NCBI RefSeq assembly: GCF_023703085.1
Contig: NZ_JAMQJY010000006.1
Coordinates: 77,771 to 141,770 of the forward strand
Source of the DNA: Alkalicoccobacillus plakortidis
GTDB taxonomy: Bacteria > Bacillota > Bacilli > Bacillales > Bacillaceae_D
DNA length: 64,000 bases
Direction: 5' to 3'
This document shows, piece after piece, positions 1 through 9,411 of this stretch. A program made the position numbers and the translations under genes. Numbering within the stretch: the stretch's first letter is position 1; the number at the start of each line of letters is the position of its first letter. Under the pieces are notes generated by a model. The model was not told the DNA's origin. It saw only the letters and a program-made list of their open reading frames with translations, and searched no databases.

Positions 1-6
1 CATATT

Positions 7-81
7 TGGCTCCACAGGTAGGACTCGAACCTACGACCGATCGGTTAACAGCCGATTGCTCTACCACTGAGCTACTGTGGA
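7..81 (-). tRNA. tRNA-Asn (anticodon GTT)
   Basis: On the minus strand the sequence folds as a complete tRNA. The acceptor stem is TCCACAG paired with CTGTGGA, followed by discriminator G and an encoded CCA end. The anticodon loop reads CTGTTAA, giving anticodon GTT for asparagine. The T arm carries GTTCGAA. It is the only tRNA gene in the window, and its downstream neighbourhood lies beyond the window edge. Confidence 0.96.
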
Positions 82-232
82 ACAATGTGTTTATCAAGAC
101 AAGAACTATAATACCATGATAAGAAAAACTGTGCAATACCTTTTTCAAAAAAAGTTTTTAAAATGTTTCTCATCTGCATAAATACTTTACCATATGCACA
201 TGTATGAGACAAGGTAATTCGTACAAAAGAGA

Positions 233-260
233 ACTGGGACAAGGTTACCCTCATCCCAGT
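233..260 (-). terminator. hairpin after the Na/Pi cotransporter gene
   Basis: An inverted repeat (ACTGGGA and TCCCAGT) lies just downstream of the minus-strand stop at 273. The following T-rich stretch is short, so this is a moderate terminator candidate. Confidence 0.45.
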
Positions 261-272
261 AGACGAAATGAA

Positions 273-1894
273 TTAATATTCACCGATAACGGCCTCAGCG
301 ATATTCACACTGTGGTCACCAATTCTCTCAAGGTTACTAACGATATCAACAAATACAATTCCAGAACCACCTGTACAGCTACCGTCATTCATGCGTGCGA
401 TATGCTGCTTTCTTAAGCGGCGTTCCATCTTATCAATTAATTCTTCTTTCTCTAAAACACCCTTTGCTTTTTCAACATCATGGTGTTCAAGGGCAGATAT
501 AGCTGCTTGTAACGTTTCTTTTGTTAAGTCGAACATTTCATTTAAGTCGGAGATGGCTGTTTCTGACATCGTCACTTTATTAGATTTTTGGTAATCCTTT
601 AATTCAACGATGTTCTCCATGTGATCACCAATACGCTCAATATCACGTATGGAGTCTAAGAGTGTGGAGTGTTTCTTAGAATCTAAATCTGATAACGATT
701 GAGAAGAAACCTGAATTAGATAATCAGTAATCTCTCTGTCTAAGTTATTAATAGCTTGTTCATATTGAACCGTTTTTTCAGCTAATTTCTTTTCTCCAGA
801 TACTAAATATTTTGCCGCGTTCACAAGTCCTTCATATGAATACTCTGCCATTCGAAGAACTTCTTGCTGAGCTTGTCCTAGCGCAATGGATGGTGAACTT
901 CCAATAAATCTTGCATCAAGATGCTTTGAGGTAAATTCAACTTCTGCATCTTCACCAGGAATAAGTTTAGTCACGATCCATGCCAATATACCAATGCATG
1001 GGAACAAAATGAGCATGTTCGTTACGTTAAAGACTCCATGAGCTGTAGCTATTTGCGTCATAGGACTCAAATTAAATGTTATTGAAAGAAATTCAATGAA
1101 CCGCGTGAATAAAGGTAAAATCAATAAAACAATTGTTGTTCCAATTAAATTAAACATGACATGTGTTAATGCTGCTCGTCTTGCCGCTACAGTTGCGCCA
1201 ATAGCTGAAATAACTGCAGTAATCGTTGTACCAATGTTATCTCCAAATAACACCGGGAGGGCTGCTTGCAGGTCAATTGCACCTTGTGCATAAAGCTGTT
1301 GTATAATCCCAATCGCTGCAGACGAACTCTGAATTACTACCGTTAAAACAGTTCCAATTAAAACGCCTAAAAGAGGGTTTTCACTTAAGGTCACTGTCCA
1401 TTCTGTAAAGGCAGGAAGATCACTTAAAGGAGCTAATCCTTGTCCCATTAATTTCAATCCATAAAATAAAGCTCCTAAGCCAAAGATGACCTGTCCAAAA
1501 TTGGCAACTTTTGGAGATTTAAAAAGAATATCATAAATGCGCCTAAAGCTATCACCGGTAAAGCATACTCTGATAAGTTAATACTAATAATAAATGCAGT
1601 AGTTGTTGTTCCAATATTGGCTCCCATAATTACACCAATAGCTTGTCTAAGCGTCATAAAACCAGCATTTACAAGTCCAATCGTGAGGACAGTTGTCCCT
1701 GTACTACTTTGGATTAGGGCTGTAACTACAATACCAGTTAAAACACCCATAAAAGGATTTGTTGTAAATTTATCTAACATATCCCGCAAACGGTCGCCTG
1801 CCGCTTTTTGAAGACCATCTCCCATAAACTTTACAGCAAATAGAAAGATCCCTATGCCTCCAAGAAACGTAAATACGAGCGATTGAACATCCAC
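273..1894 (-). CDS. Na/phosphate cotransporter family protein with PhoU-like tail (one frameshift)
   Basis: This is a membrane protein of the NptA/Na-Pi cotransporter family, predicted to couple phosphate uptake to sodium. The repeated family signature QSSTGTT (N-terminal half) and QSSSAAIG (second half) is visible, each followed by a GANIGTT or GDNIGTT motif. The last roughly 220 residues are helical and resemble two PhoU repeats (ERIGDHMENI and ERIGDHSVNI). The reading frame is broken near 1518-1520: adding one T to the TTT run joins the 139-residue N-terminal part to the 394-residue remainder and gives about 540 residues, the usual family length. Repair also restores the missing membrane segment (FGLGALFYGLKLMGQG). 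Transport specificity is inferred from family only. Confidence 0.88.
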
Positions 1895-2117
1895 ACAATC
1901 TCATCCCTTCATCTACAAAAATACGTTTGTTCGACATTTATCACGCACATACGAGTCTATTATTAAACATTTATTTATTATTTGTAAACCACTATTTACA
2001 AAAGAATATAAGTTATCTATTTCACAAGTGACGATCTGTTCACTTTTCTCCTTGCTATTGCCGTATGTATACGCTTCCGCTATCATTAAAAATAAAATAC
2101 GATTCAGGAGTGGCTTT

Positions 2118-2876
2118 ATGCGTTTCTTTACATGGTTTTTAAAAAGTTTGTATCATCAGCAGACTATTCTCGCTTCAAGACTTCGTCCCACAATCCATGT
2201 TTTAGGTCATGTGTGCTTCACTATCTTGTTTGCATTACTTCCATATTGTCTTGTTTTAAGTGTTACCATTTGGTCAGGATTTACCCATATTGAAAATGGA
2301 TTATCAAATACTGAAGTTGATTTCACTATTAAAAATGGGGAATTACACACAGACGTTCATTCCATTCCATATACGGATGAAGTAGATCCTACTTTCGCCC
2401 TTTTCATTGACCCTACTAATCAGTTATCCGCTGAAGAGATGAGGCAAAATGGACTGCTGCTTCAAGGTCGAGAGGCCTTTTTACAAACAGATCATTTTGA
2501 ACAGAGTCTGCCTTATACCCTTCTAGGTAACGACATTCAGACTAAGACAGATATTCTAAATCAAATCGTAAGTATCAAATCTTTTCTTCCCATTTTGTTT
2601 ATTATTTTATCAGTCATCATTGTTTCAGTAATGATTGGTTCTGCGTTCTTAGCCACAAGTATGATGGCTCTAATAGCGTCATTATTCTTCCGTCAGTATC
2701 CCAATATACAATATATTCATTTGTGGAAAATCGCCGCCCACGTTATGCCTTTACCTGTCATTACATACGCATGGCTCGTTGTATGGATGAATGATTTATC
2801 GATATTACTCTTGGTATTTGCTCTAATCGGGCTATATATGTATCTCCTAACTAAACTTCCACGAAAAAAAGAGTAG
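2118..2876 (+). CDS. DUF1189 family membrane protein
   Basis: The 252-residue product resembles the DUF1189 family of Bacillus integral membrane proteins, whose function is unknown. The N-terminus (MRFFTWFLKSLYHQQ) is followed by one membrane segment, an extracytoplasmic domain of about 120 residues and three or four C-terminal membrane segments ending in a basic tail. An upstream in-frame extension exists to 2028, but I chose the ATG at 2118 because AGGAG sits eight bases before it and the protein then starts like family members. The gene converges on the NfeD gene and shares its terminator. Family assignment is from overall resemblance and was not searched. Confidence 0.7.
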   Translation: MRFFTWFLKSLYHQQTILASRLRPTIHVLGHVCFTILFALLPYCLVLSVTIWSGFTHIENGLSNTEVDFTIKNGELHTDVHSIPYTDEVDPTFALFIDPTNQLSAEEMRQNGLLLQGREAFLQTDHFEQSLPYTLLGNDIQTKTDILNQIVSIKSFLPILFIILSVIIVSVMIGSAFLATSMMALIASLFFRQYPNIQYIHLWKIAAHVMPLPVITYAWLVVWMNDLSILLLVFALIGLYMYLLTKLPRKKE

Positions 2877-2903
2877 AAAAACGTCTTAGCGTTTTTTCTA
2901 CTC
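2871..2903. terminator. bidirectional terminator between convergent genes
   Basis: The inverted repeat GAGTAGAAAAACG with CGTTTTTTCTACTC has A- and T-runs in the stem and overlaps the stop codons of both convergent genes (stops at 2876 on plus and 2898 on minus). It can serve both strands. Confidence 0.75.
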
Positions 2904-3542
2904 TTCTTTAGATTCAACAGCACGTGAAACTAAAATTCTGGTTCCGTCAACAGATGTCACTTCAACTTCTTGTTCCGCTTCAATCCATTGACCGCCACTT
3001 GTTGCACTATAAGGCTGTCCTTCAATATTCACTGTACCAGTTGGTCTAAGTGAATTCATTGTTTTTCCTTTTTTACCTACTAGCTCTTTGTACTCCATAT
3101 TAATTGAGTTATAACCTCGCTCACTTGTTAAGCGATCTTTAAAGGTAAGCTTTGACCACATTTGTCTACGTGTGAATACCTTTATGAAGAATAAAGAGCT
3201 TAAGGCACCTAAAATAAAGGCCATACCAACTAAAATACCATATACGAGAGTTGGTGCAGGAATAGCCAATCCAACAACCATTAGGATTACACCAATTAAC
3301 GCAACCGTACCATCTGAAAACAGCTTACCATCTAGAATAATTAGGACAATCCCAATAAGATAAAGAATCACTACCCAAAAACCTGTATCTCCCGTTAGGT
3401 GATGAAGAAAGTACGTAGCTGTCATTCCGACACCAAGTAATGCAAATAAACCACGTGCTTTAACTAATAATTCACCAAACAGGAACAACGTGCCTAAAAA
3501 GATTACAATAAAGCCAACACTTGCTATATTAAGCCATTCCAA
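2898..3542 (-). CDS. NfeD-family membrane protein, short form
   Basis: This 214-residue protein has about five to six closely spaced membrane segments in the first 125 residues, followed by a soluble C-terminal part (about residues 140-205) with the NfeD OB-fold pattern, including the motif GKKGKTMNSLRPTGTV and a strand-rich end. It lacks the ClpP-like protease domain of long NfeD proteins such as the one at 40415-41781. Short NfeD proteins usually partner flotillin-like proteins in the membrane, but no flotillin gene is adjacent here. The start is probably TTG, preceded by GGGGGAG. The role is inferred from family. Confidence 0.78.
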   Translation of the reverse strand: MEWLNIASVGFIVIFLGTLFLFGELLVKARGLFALLGVGMTATYFLHHLTGDTGFWVVILYLIGIVLIILDGKLFSDGTVALIGVILMVVGLAIPAPTLVYGILVGMAFILGALSSLFFIKVFTRRQMWSKLTFKDRLTSERGYNSINMEYKELVGKKGKTMNSLRPTGTVNIEGQPYSATSGGQWIEAEQEVEVTSVDGTRILVSRAVESKEE

Positions 3543-3671
3543 TTGGTCATCTCCCCCTTTTATTTTCTATATACGGTGATCTCTCCAAAAAGTTTCAGCT
3601 TTTTCTAAATAAAACGTTCTCATTTCAAACAAATATGGAGAGAAGGAATATGGTGTTCCCTCTCTATCTTA

Positions 3672-4547
3672 TCATGATTTAAAGAAACCTTTAATTGAAT
3701 CAATAATTTGATTAATGAAATCTAAAAAGCTGCTGAAGAAAGATTGCGTTTCATCTTTATTTAAAAATTCACCTAGGTTATCACGTACTTTTGAAATTTG
3801 ATCTTGCACCTGATCCCAGTTAATGTCTAAATCCTTCATTCTCATAAACAATGAAACTAGTCCATTCAGCTCTTCATCCGTTAATGTAATACCTAGCTCA
3901 TTAGCGACTCTTTCAATAAGCGCTCGGATATCATCTTCAGACTCGATGTCTTGATTCCCGATTTCTTCTTTTACTCGGTTTATAAGTTCAGTAGCTTCTT
4001 CAAGCCCAATTGATTCACCAAGTTCTGCTGTTTTAACCATTTCTTCATTTGCTACCTGTTTTTGTTCTTCAGGAATATCAATACCTGCAGCCACTTCGTA
4101 TGCTTTTATCAAGCCCGTTAAACCAGCTGTACCGGAAACATCAAATGGTGCTGTGACATAAACATCAGCATCCTCAACACCCGCCGTAACTAACGCATTT
4201 GCGTACATTTTATCCGAGACCCACGTAATATTGTTACTTTCTACGTCAATCCCTTCCCCTGCCCCTGTCATTGTAATCTTCGAGGAAGACAGAGCACGAC
4301 TTCCGATATTAGTACTACTTATATAATCACCTAAATAAACATGTTCCTCTTCATTTGTTACTTCTATTATTTCCACATCATCCGGAACTTCCATTTCTTC
4401 TAATAGGTCTTCTCTCTGTCCTGGCGACAAGTCAGCACCTAATGTCACAATAATATCGCCTGGAACAGCATCTGCCTCTGCAACAGCTGGCACAAGTAGT
4501 ACTAATAGCAACGTAACAATTGTACATTTTTGTAATTTTTTTATCAT
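3672..4547 (-). CDS. secreted DUF1002 family protein, YpuA-like
   Basis: The 291-residue product starts with a signal peptide (MIKKLQK, a hydrophobic run and a likely cleavage after AVAEA). It continues with a DUF1002-type domain like B. subtilis YpuA, including VTLGADLSPGQ near residue 35 and a STNIGSRALSSSKIT segment around residue 80. The C-terminal half is acidic and helical, ending in an amphipathic stretch rich in phenylalanine. The protein is expected outside the membrane or in the wall. Its biochemical role is not known. It is flanked by unrelated genes on the same strand with gaps of over 100 bases, so it is probably transcribed alone. Confidence 0.82.
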   Translation of the reverse strand: MIKKLQKCTIVTLLLVLLVPAVAEADAVPGDIIVTLGADLSPGQREDLLEEMEVPDDVEIIEVTNEEEHVYLGDYISSTNIGSRALSSSKITMTGAGEGIDVESNNITWVSDKMYANALVTAGVEDADVYVTAPFDVSGTAGLTGLIKAYEVAAGIDIPEEQKQVANEEMVKTAELGESIGLEEATELINRVKEEIGNQDIESEDDIRALIERVANELGITLTDEELNGLVSLFMRMKDLDINWDQVQDQISKVRDNLGEFLNKDETQSFFSSFLDFINQIIDSIKGFFKS

Positions 4548-4683
4548 GTCTTAATATCGACCCCTTTTTGGTTACAGAACTAATTGATCCTGTAAAAAGT
4601 ATCTTTAATAATGATACCCTTCACATTAGGTAACCTTTTTTAAGCACAAAAGAAAAGTGACTTTAGTCCTATTTCAAGTGTTT

Positions 4684-5864
4684 TTATGTTCCTTTTGTTG
4701 TATAGAAATCCTTCTTCTCTTGATTAGAAATAAAGAGAATGATCCCTGCACTCCCGGTTATCCCAAGTAAATAAACAACATTTTCCTTCCACTCACTACT
4801 CCATATTGCAAACACAATTGGTCCACTTGCCACTCCTAAAAAACGAATCATCGATAACCATGAGAGTGCTTTATCACGAAGTTCATCTGGCACAACGTGT
4901 AAAAGAGCACTAGTTGAAGCCGGTAGCATAACACCTGCTGCCAATCCGATTAAACAAGCCGAGGTAGCAACATACACAATACTTATGTAACCAAAACTAG
5001 CAATGCCCACAGCTATAAGCAATACAATCATTCCACCCCTAAGAATGTGTTGTAGCTGTTTAAACGAGAGTAATGGTGTTCTGCCATAAAGATAGGACAT
5101 AATAACCAGAATAGCAAGTGGCAAAGAAATGAACAATGAGCGATTTGCTGCGTGACTTATCATCGAGGAAAGCACAAATAACAAGCCATATAATAAAAAC
5201 ATAATCAAAAAGCCAGTAGTTAGGATCGGTAACAAACCCCTCCAATAAAACCTGATTTTCATATATGAATGAGTGGAACCCTTTTCTAATTGATTGGGAA
5301 GTAAGGTGATCGCAGCTACCAGTGCAATCAATGCAATGGCCATATACCATACAAAACCTAGTTGCCAGTAATAAGCAACGATGAATCCACCGAGAACTGG
5401 ACTTAGCGCCTTACTCAATCCATTAATAACCTCTAAAAAACTGAACATCTTACCTTGCTCTGTTTTTTGATACAACTCAGAAGCCAAAATAAACCCCATA
5501 GGTGCCGCTGCTCCAAGCTCCAAGACCTTGTAGAATCCGTCCTATAAGTATGGCTGCATAAGCATAGTCAGGATTATTCGTAAAGCCTGCTAAAGAAGCA
5601 ACTACACAACCCAGCACCAAACCCACTAAGCTAAAAATCACTACGTTCCTTCTACCAATATAAGATGCTAACCAAGCCACTTACAGGAATCATTAAGGCT
5701 CCAGCATAAGAAAACACACTTAACAAAAAGCTTGTCTGTCCCGCGGTTAAATAAAGTTCATCCTGAATAGAAGGCATAATCGGTATAAACAATCCATTTC
5801 CTACTACCATAATAATTGTGAAAGATGCCAGTCCCACTTTGGTTGCTATGACTTCTAGCTTCAT
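4684..5864 (-). CDS. MFS transporter (two frameshifts)
   Basis: Three consecutive minus-strand frames together encode a major facilitator superfamily drug or solute exporter with about twelve membrane segments. The N-terminal part contains LFIPIMPSIQDEL, and the second loop carries ASYIGRRNV, the usual loop 2-3 signature. Removing one T at 5672-5677 (GCTTGG to GCTGG) restores PVSGWLASYIG. Removing one T at 5513-5518 restores QGLGAGAAAPMGF, the expected motif of helix 4-5. The repaired length is about 392 residues. Both breaks share the context seen throughout the window, so a live gene with sequencing errors is more likely than a pseudogene. The substrate is unknown. Its place near yqgB-like genes resembles B. 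subtilis yqgE. Confidence 0.82.
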
Positions 5865-5966
5865 TTATCTCACCTCTTTGATATAGGGTTTGTAAATAGT
5901 AGTCATAATACGCACCCTATCTGCATAGACTTTTAATAACTGTGATTTTATTGAGGAGGACAAGCT

Positions 5967-6332
5967 GTGAAGCGCTTGTTTATTTGTATTGCACTATTCA
6001 TTGTTTTAGCTGGTGTTGTGGCTGATCTACGAACTGGTTCATTACCTGATCAATCAGTAAAGAATTCAACTCGACCAGTACAAACCTCATCAGGACAAAA
6101 AGCGATCGAAACCGAAGTAGTTGAAGAAACAACAACTGAAGAGACCTCTCAGGAAGTCATTGTTGAGCCTGGGCATACAGTATTGTCGGTGATCGAGCAC
6201 CTACACCAAGGTCCCGTTCCTGTTAGCATTCAGCAAATCATTGATGATTTTAAAGAGTTAAATGGCTCACTTGAACCAGATGAAATACAAATAGGCAAAA
6301 CGTATTTGTTTCCGATTTATGAGAAAGAGTGA
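5967..6332 (+). CDS. yqfZ: YqfZ-like exported protein with LysM-like end
   Basis: This 121-residue protein begins with GTG behind a strong GAGGAGGA. Residues 1-20 form a membrane anchor or signal peptide (MKRLFICIALFIVLAGVV). A low-complexity Thr/Glu linker follows. The last 55 residues look like a LysM-type fold (VEPGHTVLSVIEHL ... IQIGKTYLFP). B. subtilis places yqfZ next to ispG, exactly as here, which supports the name. LysM folds bind peptidoglycan, so a wall-associated role is inferred. It is divergent from the MFS gene and about 110 bases upstream of ispG. Confidence 0.68.
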   Translation: MKRLFICIALFIVLAGVVADLRTGSLPDQSVKNSTRPVQTSSGQKAIETEVVEETTTEETSQEVIVEPGHTVLSVIEHLHQGPVPVSIQQIIDDFKELNGSLEPDEIQIGKTYLFPIYEKE

Positions 6333-6439
6333 ATTTCCTTGCCAAATTGAACAGGTCATTGATAAAATGAAGTCGTATCTCTTTAAAGAGACTAGACAAC
6401 TTGTGAACGTTACTTGTTGAATAAAGGAGCGATTGGTCA

Positions 6440-7549
6440 ATGACCGAAATTACTCATCGTACAAAAACCCGTCCCGTTAAGGTCGGCAATTTAACAATTG
6501 GCGGCAATGATGAGGTCGTCATTCAAAGTATGGCAACAACAAAAACGCATGATGTCGAAGCAACAGTTGCTGAGATTAATCGACTTGCGGAAGCAGGATG
6601 TCAGATTGTTCGAGTAGCTTGTCCAGATATGAAAGCTGCTGAAGCGATTAAAGATATTAAAGCTCAAATCTCTATTCCTTTGGTTGTTGATATTCATTTT
6701 GATTATAAGCTGGCATTAAAAGCCATTGAAGGTGGAGCAGACAAAATCCGAATCAACCCAGGTAATATTGGTCGCCGCGAGAAGGTTGAGGCCGTTGTAA
6801 AAGCAGCCAAAGCAAAAGGTATTCCTATTCGTATCGGGGTTAATGCTGGATCACTTGAACGTAAGATCTTAGAGAAATATGGATATCCAACCGCTGATGG
6901 TATGGTCGAAAGTGCTCTACATCACATTAAGATCCTTGAAGACCTTGATTTTCACGATATTATCGTATCGATGAAAGCATCTGATGTTCATTTAGCGATC
7001 GAAGCTTATGAAAAAGCAGCCAAAGCGTTTGACTACCCTCTTCACTTAGGTATTACAGAGTCTGGAACTCTATTTGCCGGAACCGTTAAGAGTGCTGCTG
7101 GACTCGGTGCCATTCTTAATATGGGTATTGGTAACACTTTACGTATTTCATTAAGTGCCGATCCTGTTGAGGAAGTGAAAGTAGCACGTGAGTTGTTAAA
7201 ATCATTTGGTCTTGCAGCAAATGCCGCTACACTGATTTCTTGCCCAACTTGCGGTCGAATTGAGATTGATTTAATTAGTATCGCAAACGAGGTTGAGGAG
7301 TACATCGCAACCATTAAAGCCCCAATCAAAGTTGCGGTGCTTGGATGCGCCGTAAACGGACCTGGTGAAGCTCGTGAAGCAGATATCGGGATTGCCGGAG
7401 CTCGTGGAGAAGGATTACTTTTCCGCCATGGTGAAATTGTGCGGAAGGTCCCTGAAGAAACAATGGTAGAAGAACTCAAAAAAGAGATTGATATCATTGC
7501 TGAAGAACATTATAGAAAACAAGCTGCAGAGCTTGAAGGTAGTGTTTAA
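6440..7549 (+). CDS. ispG: 4-hydroxy-3-methylbut-2-en-1-yl diphosphate synthase
   Basis: IspG (GcpE) performs the penultimate step of the MEP isoprenoid pathway, converting methylerythritol cyclodiphosphate to HMBPP with a [4Fe-4S] cluster. The 369-residue protein has the expected bacterial length. The TIM-barrel part begins [13 protein letters not shown] and contains DIHFDYKLA and [10 protein letters not shown]. The three cluster cysteines are visible in ISCPTCGR (about residue 270) and [10 protein letters not shown] (about residue 302). The start is preceded by AAAGGAG. A strong terminator follows at once. The last enzyme of the pathway, ispH, lies at 17406 in the same window. Confidence 0.98.
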   Translation: MTEITHRTKTRPVKVGNLTIGGNDEVVIQSMATTKTHDVEATVAEINRLAEAGCQIVRVACPDMKAAEAIKDIKAQISIPLVVDIHFDYKLALKAIEGGADKIRINPGNIGRREKVEAVVKAAKAKGIPIRIGVNAGSLERKILEKYGYPTADGMVESALHHIKILEDLDFHDIIVSMKASDVHLAIEAYEKAAKAFDYPLHLGITESGTLFAGTVKSAAGLGAILNMGIGNTLRISLSADPVEEVKVARELLKSFGLAANAATLISCPTCGRIEIDLISIANEVEEYIATIKAPIKVAVLGCAVNGPGEAREADIGIAGARGEGLLFRHGEIVRKVPEETMVEELKKEIDIIAEEHYRKQAAELEGSV

Positions 7550-7553
7550 AAAG

Positions 7554-7595
7554 AGATCCTCTTGGTCTAGTAACTAGACCAAGGGATCTTTTTTT
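7554..7595 (+). terminator. rho-independent terminator of ispG
   Basis: A long stem (AGATCCTCTTGGTCTAG against CTAGACCAAGGGATCT, loop TAA) is followed by TTTTTTTG, directly after the ispG stop codon. Confidence 0.92.
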
Positions 7596-7627
7596 GATTC
7601 CGCTCCCTGCAAACAATTAATCCAAGG

Positions 7628-8025
7628 TTAAATTACTGTAGAGAAAAACAACGAAGCAGTAATTGAAACAATACCTAAACCAATTGCCCAAGCTTCCGAT
7701 TGTTTTTGAACCGCCTCTTATCGCTACAAAACCAACGATAATACAGCTGCTCCTAAAAGAAGTGGCAGAAAAAATAATGAAAGAATTGATAAAACAAGCG
7801 AGAAGATTCCCATCGCTTTCCCGTTCATCAATTTTTCAACAGATTCCTCTTCCTCTTCATCTTTTATAGCATAAGAAGGATCTTGAGGGCTGGAAATTCC
7901 GCTGCTGATTCTTCGTTATAATGTGCCTCATGACCCATCTTTTCAGTATGGAGAAGTGTTAGTGATTTATCCTCTGGGTCCACTAATCGAATTGGTTCTT
8001 GATTTGGATGTTTATCTAATGCCAT
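7628..8025 (-). CDS. yqfX: YqfX-like small membrane protein (three frameshifts)
   Basis: Three minus-strand frames together give about 132 residues, close to B. subtilis YqfX, which also sits between ispG and yqfW. The N-terminus reads MALDKHPNQEPIRL, followed by an acidic linker (IKDEEEEE) and two C-terminal membrane segments separated by a GFVAIRGGSK turn. Frames are rejoined by adding an A at about 7889-7893 (GCTGG should be GCTTGG), adding a G at about 7743-7747 (GCTGT should be GCTGGT), and removing a T at 7688-7693 (GCTTGG should be GCTGG). All three lie in the window's recurrent error context. The function is unknown; small tandem-helix membrane proteins of this kind have no assigned activity. 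Confidence 0.66.
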
Positions 8026-8100
8026 TATTATCCCTTCCTCTCCGTATGCAGGGAGCACCCTTAGTGTAACCATTAATAAAGAGCTTCACCCTTCACGTTG

Positions 8101-8128
8101 TTGGCATTACTTGCTAAAATGGTACAAT
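8101..8128 (+). promoter_or_regulatory. sigma-A promoter for yqfW
   Basis: TTGGCA (8101-8106) and TACAAT (8123-8128) are separated by 16 bases, 22 bases before the yqfW start codon. Confidence 0.6.
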
Positions 8129-8149
8129 AGCGTTGGAAGGATGATCAAA

Positions 8150-8744
8150 ATGAATAACGTTCGAATTGGATTAGATATTGATGGAACTGTAACAGATCCA
8201 AGCGGTTTTTATTCCCGCATTAAATAAGTCATTTAATAAAGAACTAACACTTGAAGATCTGACTTCATTTGATTTAACAGGTGTCTTAGGCATTAGTCGT
8301 GAAGAGTTTACACAATGGATGAAAGATCATGAAGCAGATATTTATGCTCAGGCAGACCTTGCTTTGCATGCACAAACAGTCATCGAAAAATGGCAACATC
8401 AATTTGAGCTTTTTTACGTCACTGCCAGAGGCTCCTACCTTGAAGAGATCACCAGAAAGTGGTTTAAAGTGAATCAATTGCCATTTCACCATCTTGAGCT
8501 TCTTGGACAGCATAATAAAATTGAAGCCATTAAAAAACATCGCATTCAACTATTTCTAGAAGATAAACATGATAATGCTGTTGACATAGCAACTGAGTGC
8601 TCGATCCCTGTTATTTTGATTGATACACCTTATAATCAAGGAGATGACCCACACGGGGTTATTCGCGTAAAAAACTGGCTAGAAGCCGAACAATGGGTTG
8701 CGCAGTGGTCAGCGAGTATTGAGGGTGATTCAGCGCATGATTAA
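8150..8744 (+). CDS. yqfW: HAD-superfamily nucleotidase-like protein YqfW (one frameshift)
   Basis: The product belongs to the 5'(3')-deoxyribonucleotidase-like HAD phosphatases. The catalytic motif I, GLDIDGTVTD, is at residues 7-16. Motif II is probably FYVTARGS near residue 90, and the acidic motif FLEDKHDNA lies near residue 137. Removing one A at 8198-8203 (CCAAGC should be CCAGC) changes an early stop into TDPAVFIPALNKSF and gives about 197 residues. The gene position between yqfX and zur matches B. subtilis. The exact nucleotide substrate cannot be read from the sequence. The stop overlaps the start of the next small gene. Confidence 0.84.
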
Positions 8745-8895
8745 ATGGAACACACTGTTCAAAAAAAGAACATGTATCTTCTGTCATAAAAAAACACCTT
8801 TCATGAGGAACTACCTGACAGATCAAGGTGACCGAGTAAGGGTTTGCGAAAAATGTCTTGAATATGCTGAAAGGCGAGCAATGAAAAAAGCGTGA
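8737..8895 (+). CDS. small zinc-ribbon protein
   Basis: This 52-residue protein starts at an ATG overlapping the yqfW stop (translational coupling is likely). It carries two cysteine pairs, CIFC near residue 13 and CEKC near residue 38, in a basic background (MIKWNTLFKKRTCIFCHKK), which fits a zinc ribbon. I do not recognise a named family. The gene lies between yqfW and the Zur repressor, but whether it is linked to zinc control is only a guess. Its coding part ends inside the shared terminator. Confidence 0.6.
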   Translation: MIKWNTLFKKRTCIFCHKKTPFMRNYLTDQGDRVRVCEKCLEYAERRAMKKA

Positions 8896-8916
8896 GCAGC
8901 TGCTCACGCTTTTTGT
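8884..8916. terminator. bidirectional terminator between the small zinc-ribbon gene and zur
   Basis: The perfect palindrome GCGTGAGCAGCTGCTCACGC is flanked by A- and T-runs and overlaps both stop codons of the convergent genes. Confidence 0.85.
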
Positions 8917-9344
8917 GATATTGATTGTTTTGTACATGAACCACATGTTCCATACACTTCAAATTTATGCCCTTCCACTTGAAAAGCAGGAAATTGCTGA
9001 GCAATAGTTTCTTCACTTACAGGACAAGTATGAAAGTGCTCAGTGCGACCACAGGTCAAGCAGATAAGATGGTGATGATGAGAATGAGTTTGACACGTAA
9101 TACGATATCTTTTCTCCCCTTCAAGCTCTGTCTCCTCCAAAATATCTAGCTCTTGGAACAGAGAAAGATTTCTGTAGATGGTATCAAAACTTAAACCAGG
9201 GTAATCACTTTGCATATGCTCAAGTACTTCTTTTGCAGAGATATATCGATCTTCATCCGAAAAAAGTTGAATCATCTTTTCGCGCTTACCAGTATATTTA
9301 TAGCCTTGTTTCTTTAAACTATCTAAAGCATCAGATACCTTCAT
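8904..9344 (-). CDS. zur: zinc uptake regulator Zur (Fur family)
   Basis: Zur represses zinc uptake genes when zinc is plentiful. The 146-residue protein has a winged helix (about residues 10-80, with YTGKREKMIQLF and SFDTIYRNL) and a C-terminal metal and dimer domain. The structural zinc site is formed by CLTCGR (about residue 97) and CGSC (about residue 135); the histidine-rich THSHHHH lies before it. Position matches B. subtilis zur (yqfV). I chose the ATG at 9344 rather than the GTG nine bases earlier, which lies in the ribosome binding site. The znuC-znuB genes directly upstream are the obvious targets. Confidence 0.93.
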   Translation of the reverse strand: MKVSDALDSLKKQGYKYTGKREKMIQLFSDEDRYISAKEVLEHMQSDYPGLSFDTIYRNLSLFQELDILEETELEGEKRYRITCQTHSHHHHLICLTCGRTEHFHTCPVSEETIAQQFPAFQVEGHKFEVYGTCGSCTKQSISQKA

Positions 9345-9411
9345 CTGTTGCACACCTTCTTTCTAGCTTAGCTGTTCCTTATATTATAGAGGAATTAATT
9401 CTCTGAGTCAT

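Noticed and set aside
4684..5864. True pseudogene status of the MFS transporter, including a 7-bp duplication (TTGGAGC)
   Set aside because: A single-base T removal in GCTTGG gives the conserved GLGAGAAAPMG, which explains the site better than a 7-bp duplication, and both breaks match the recurrent error context.
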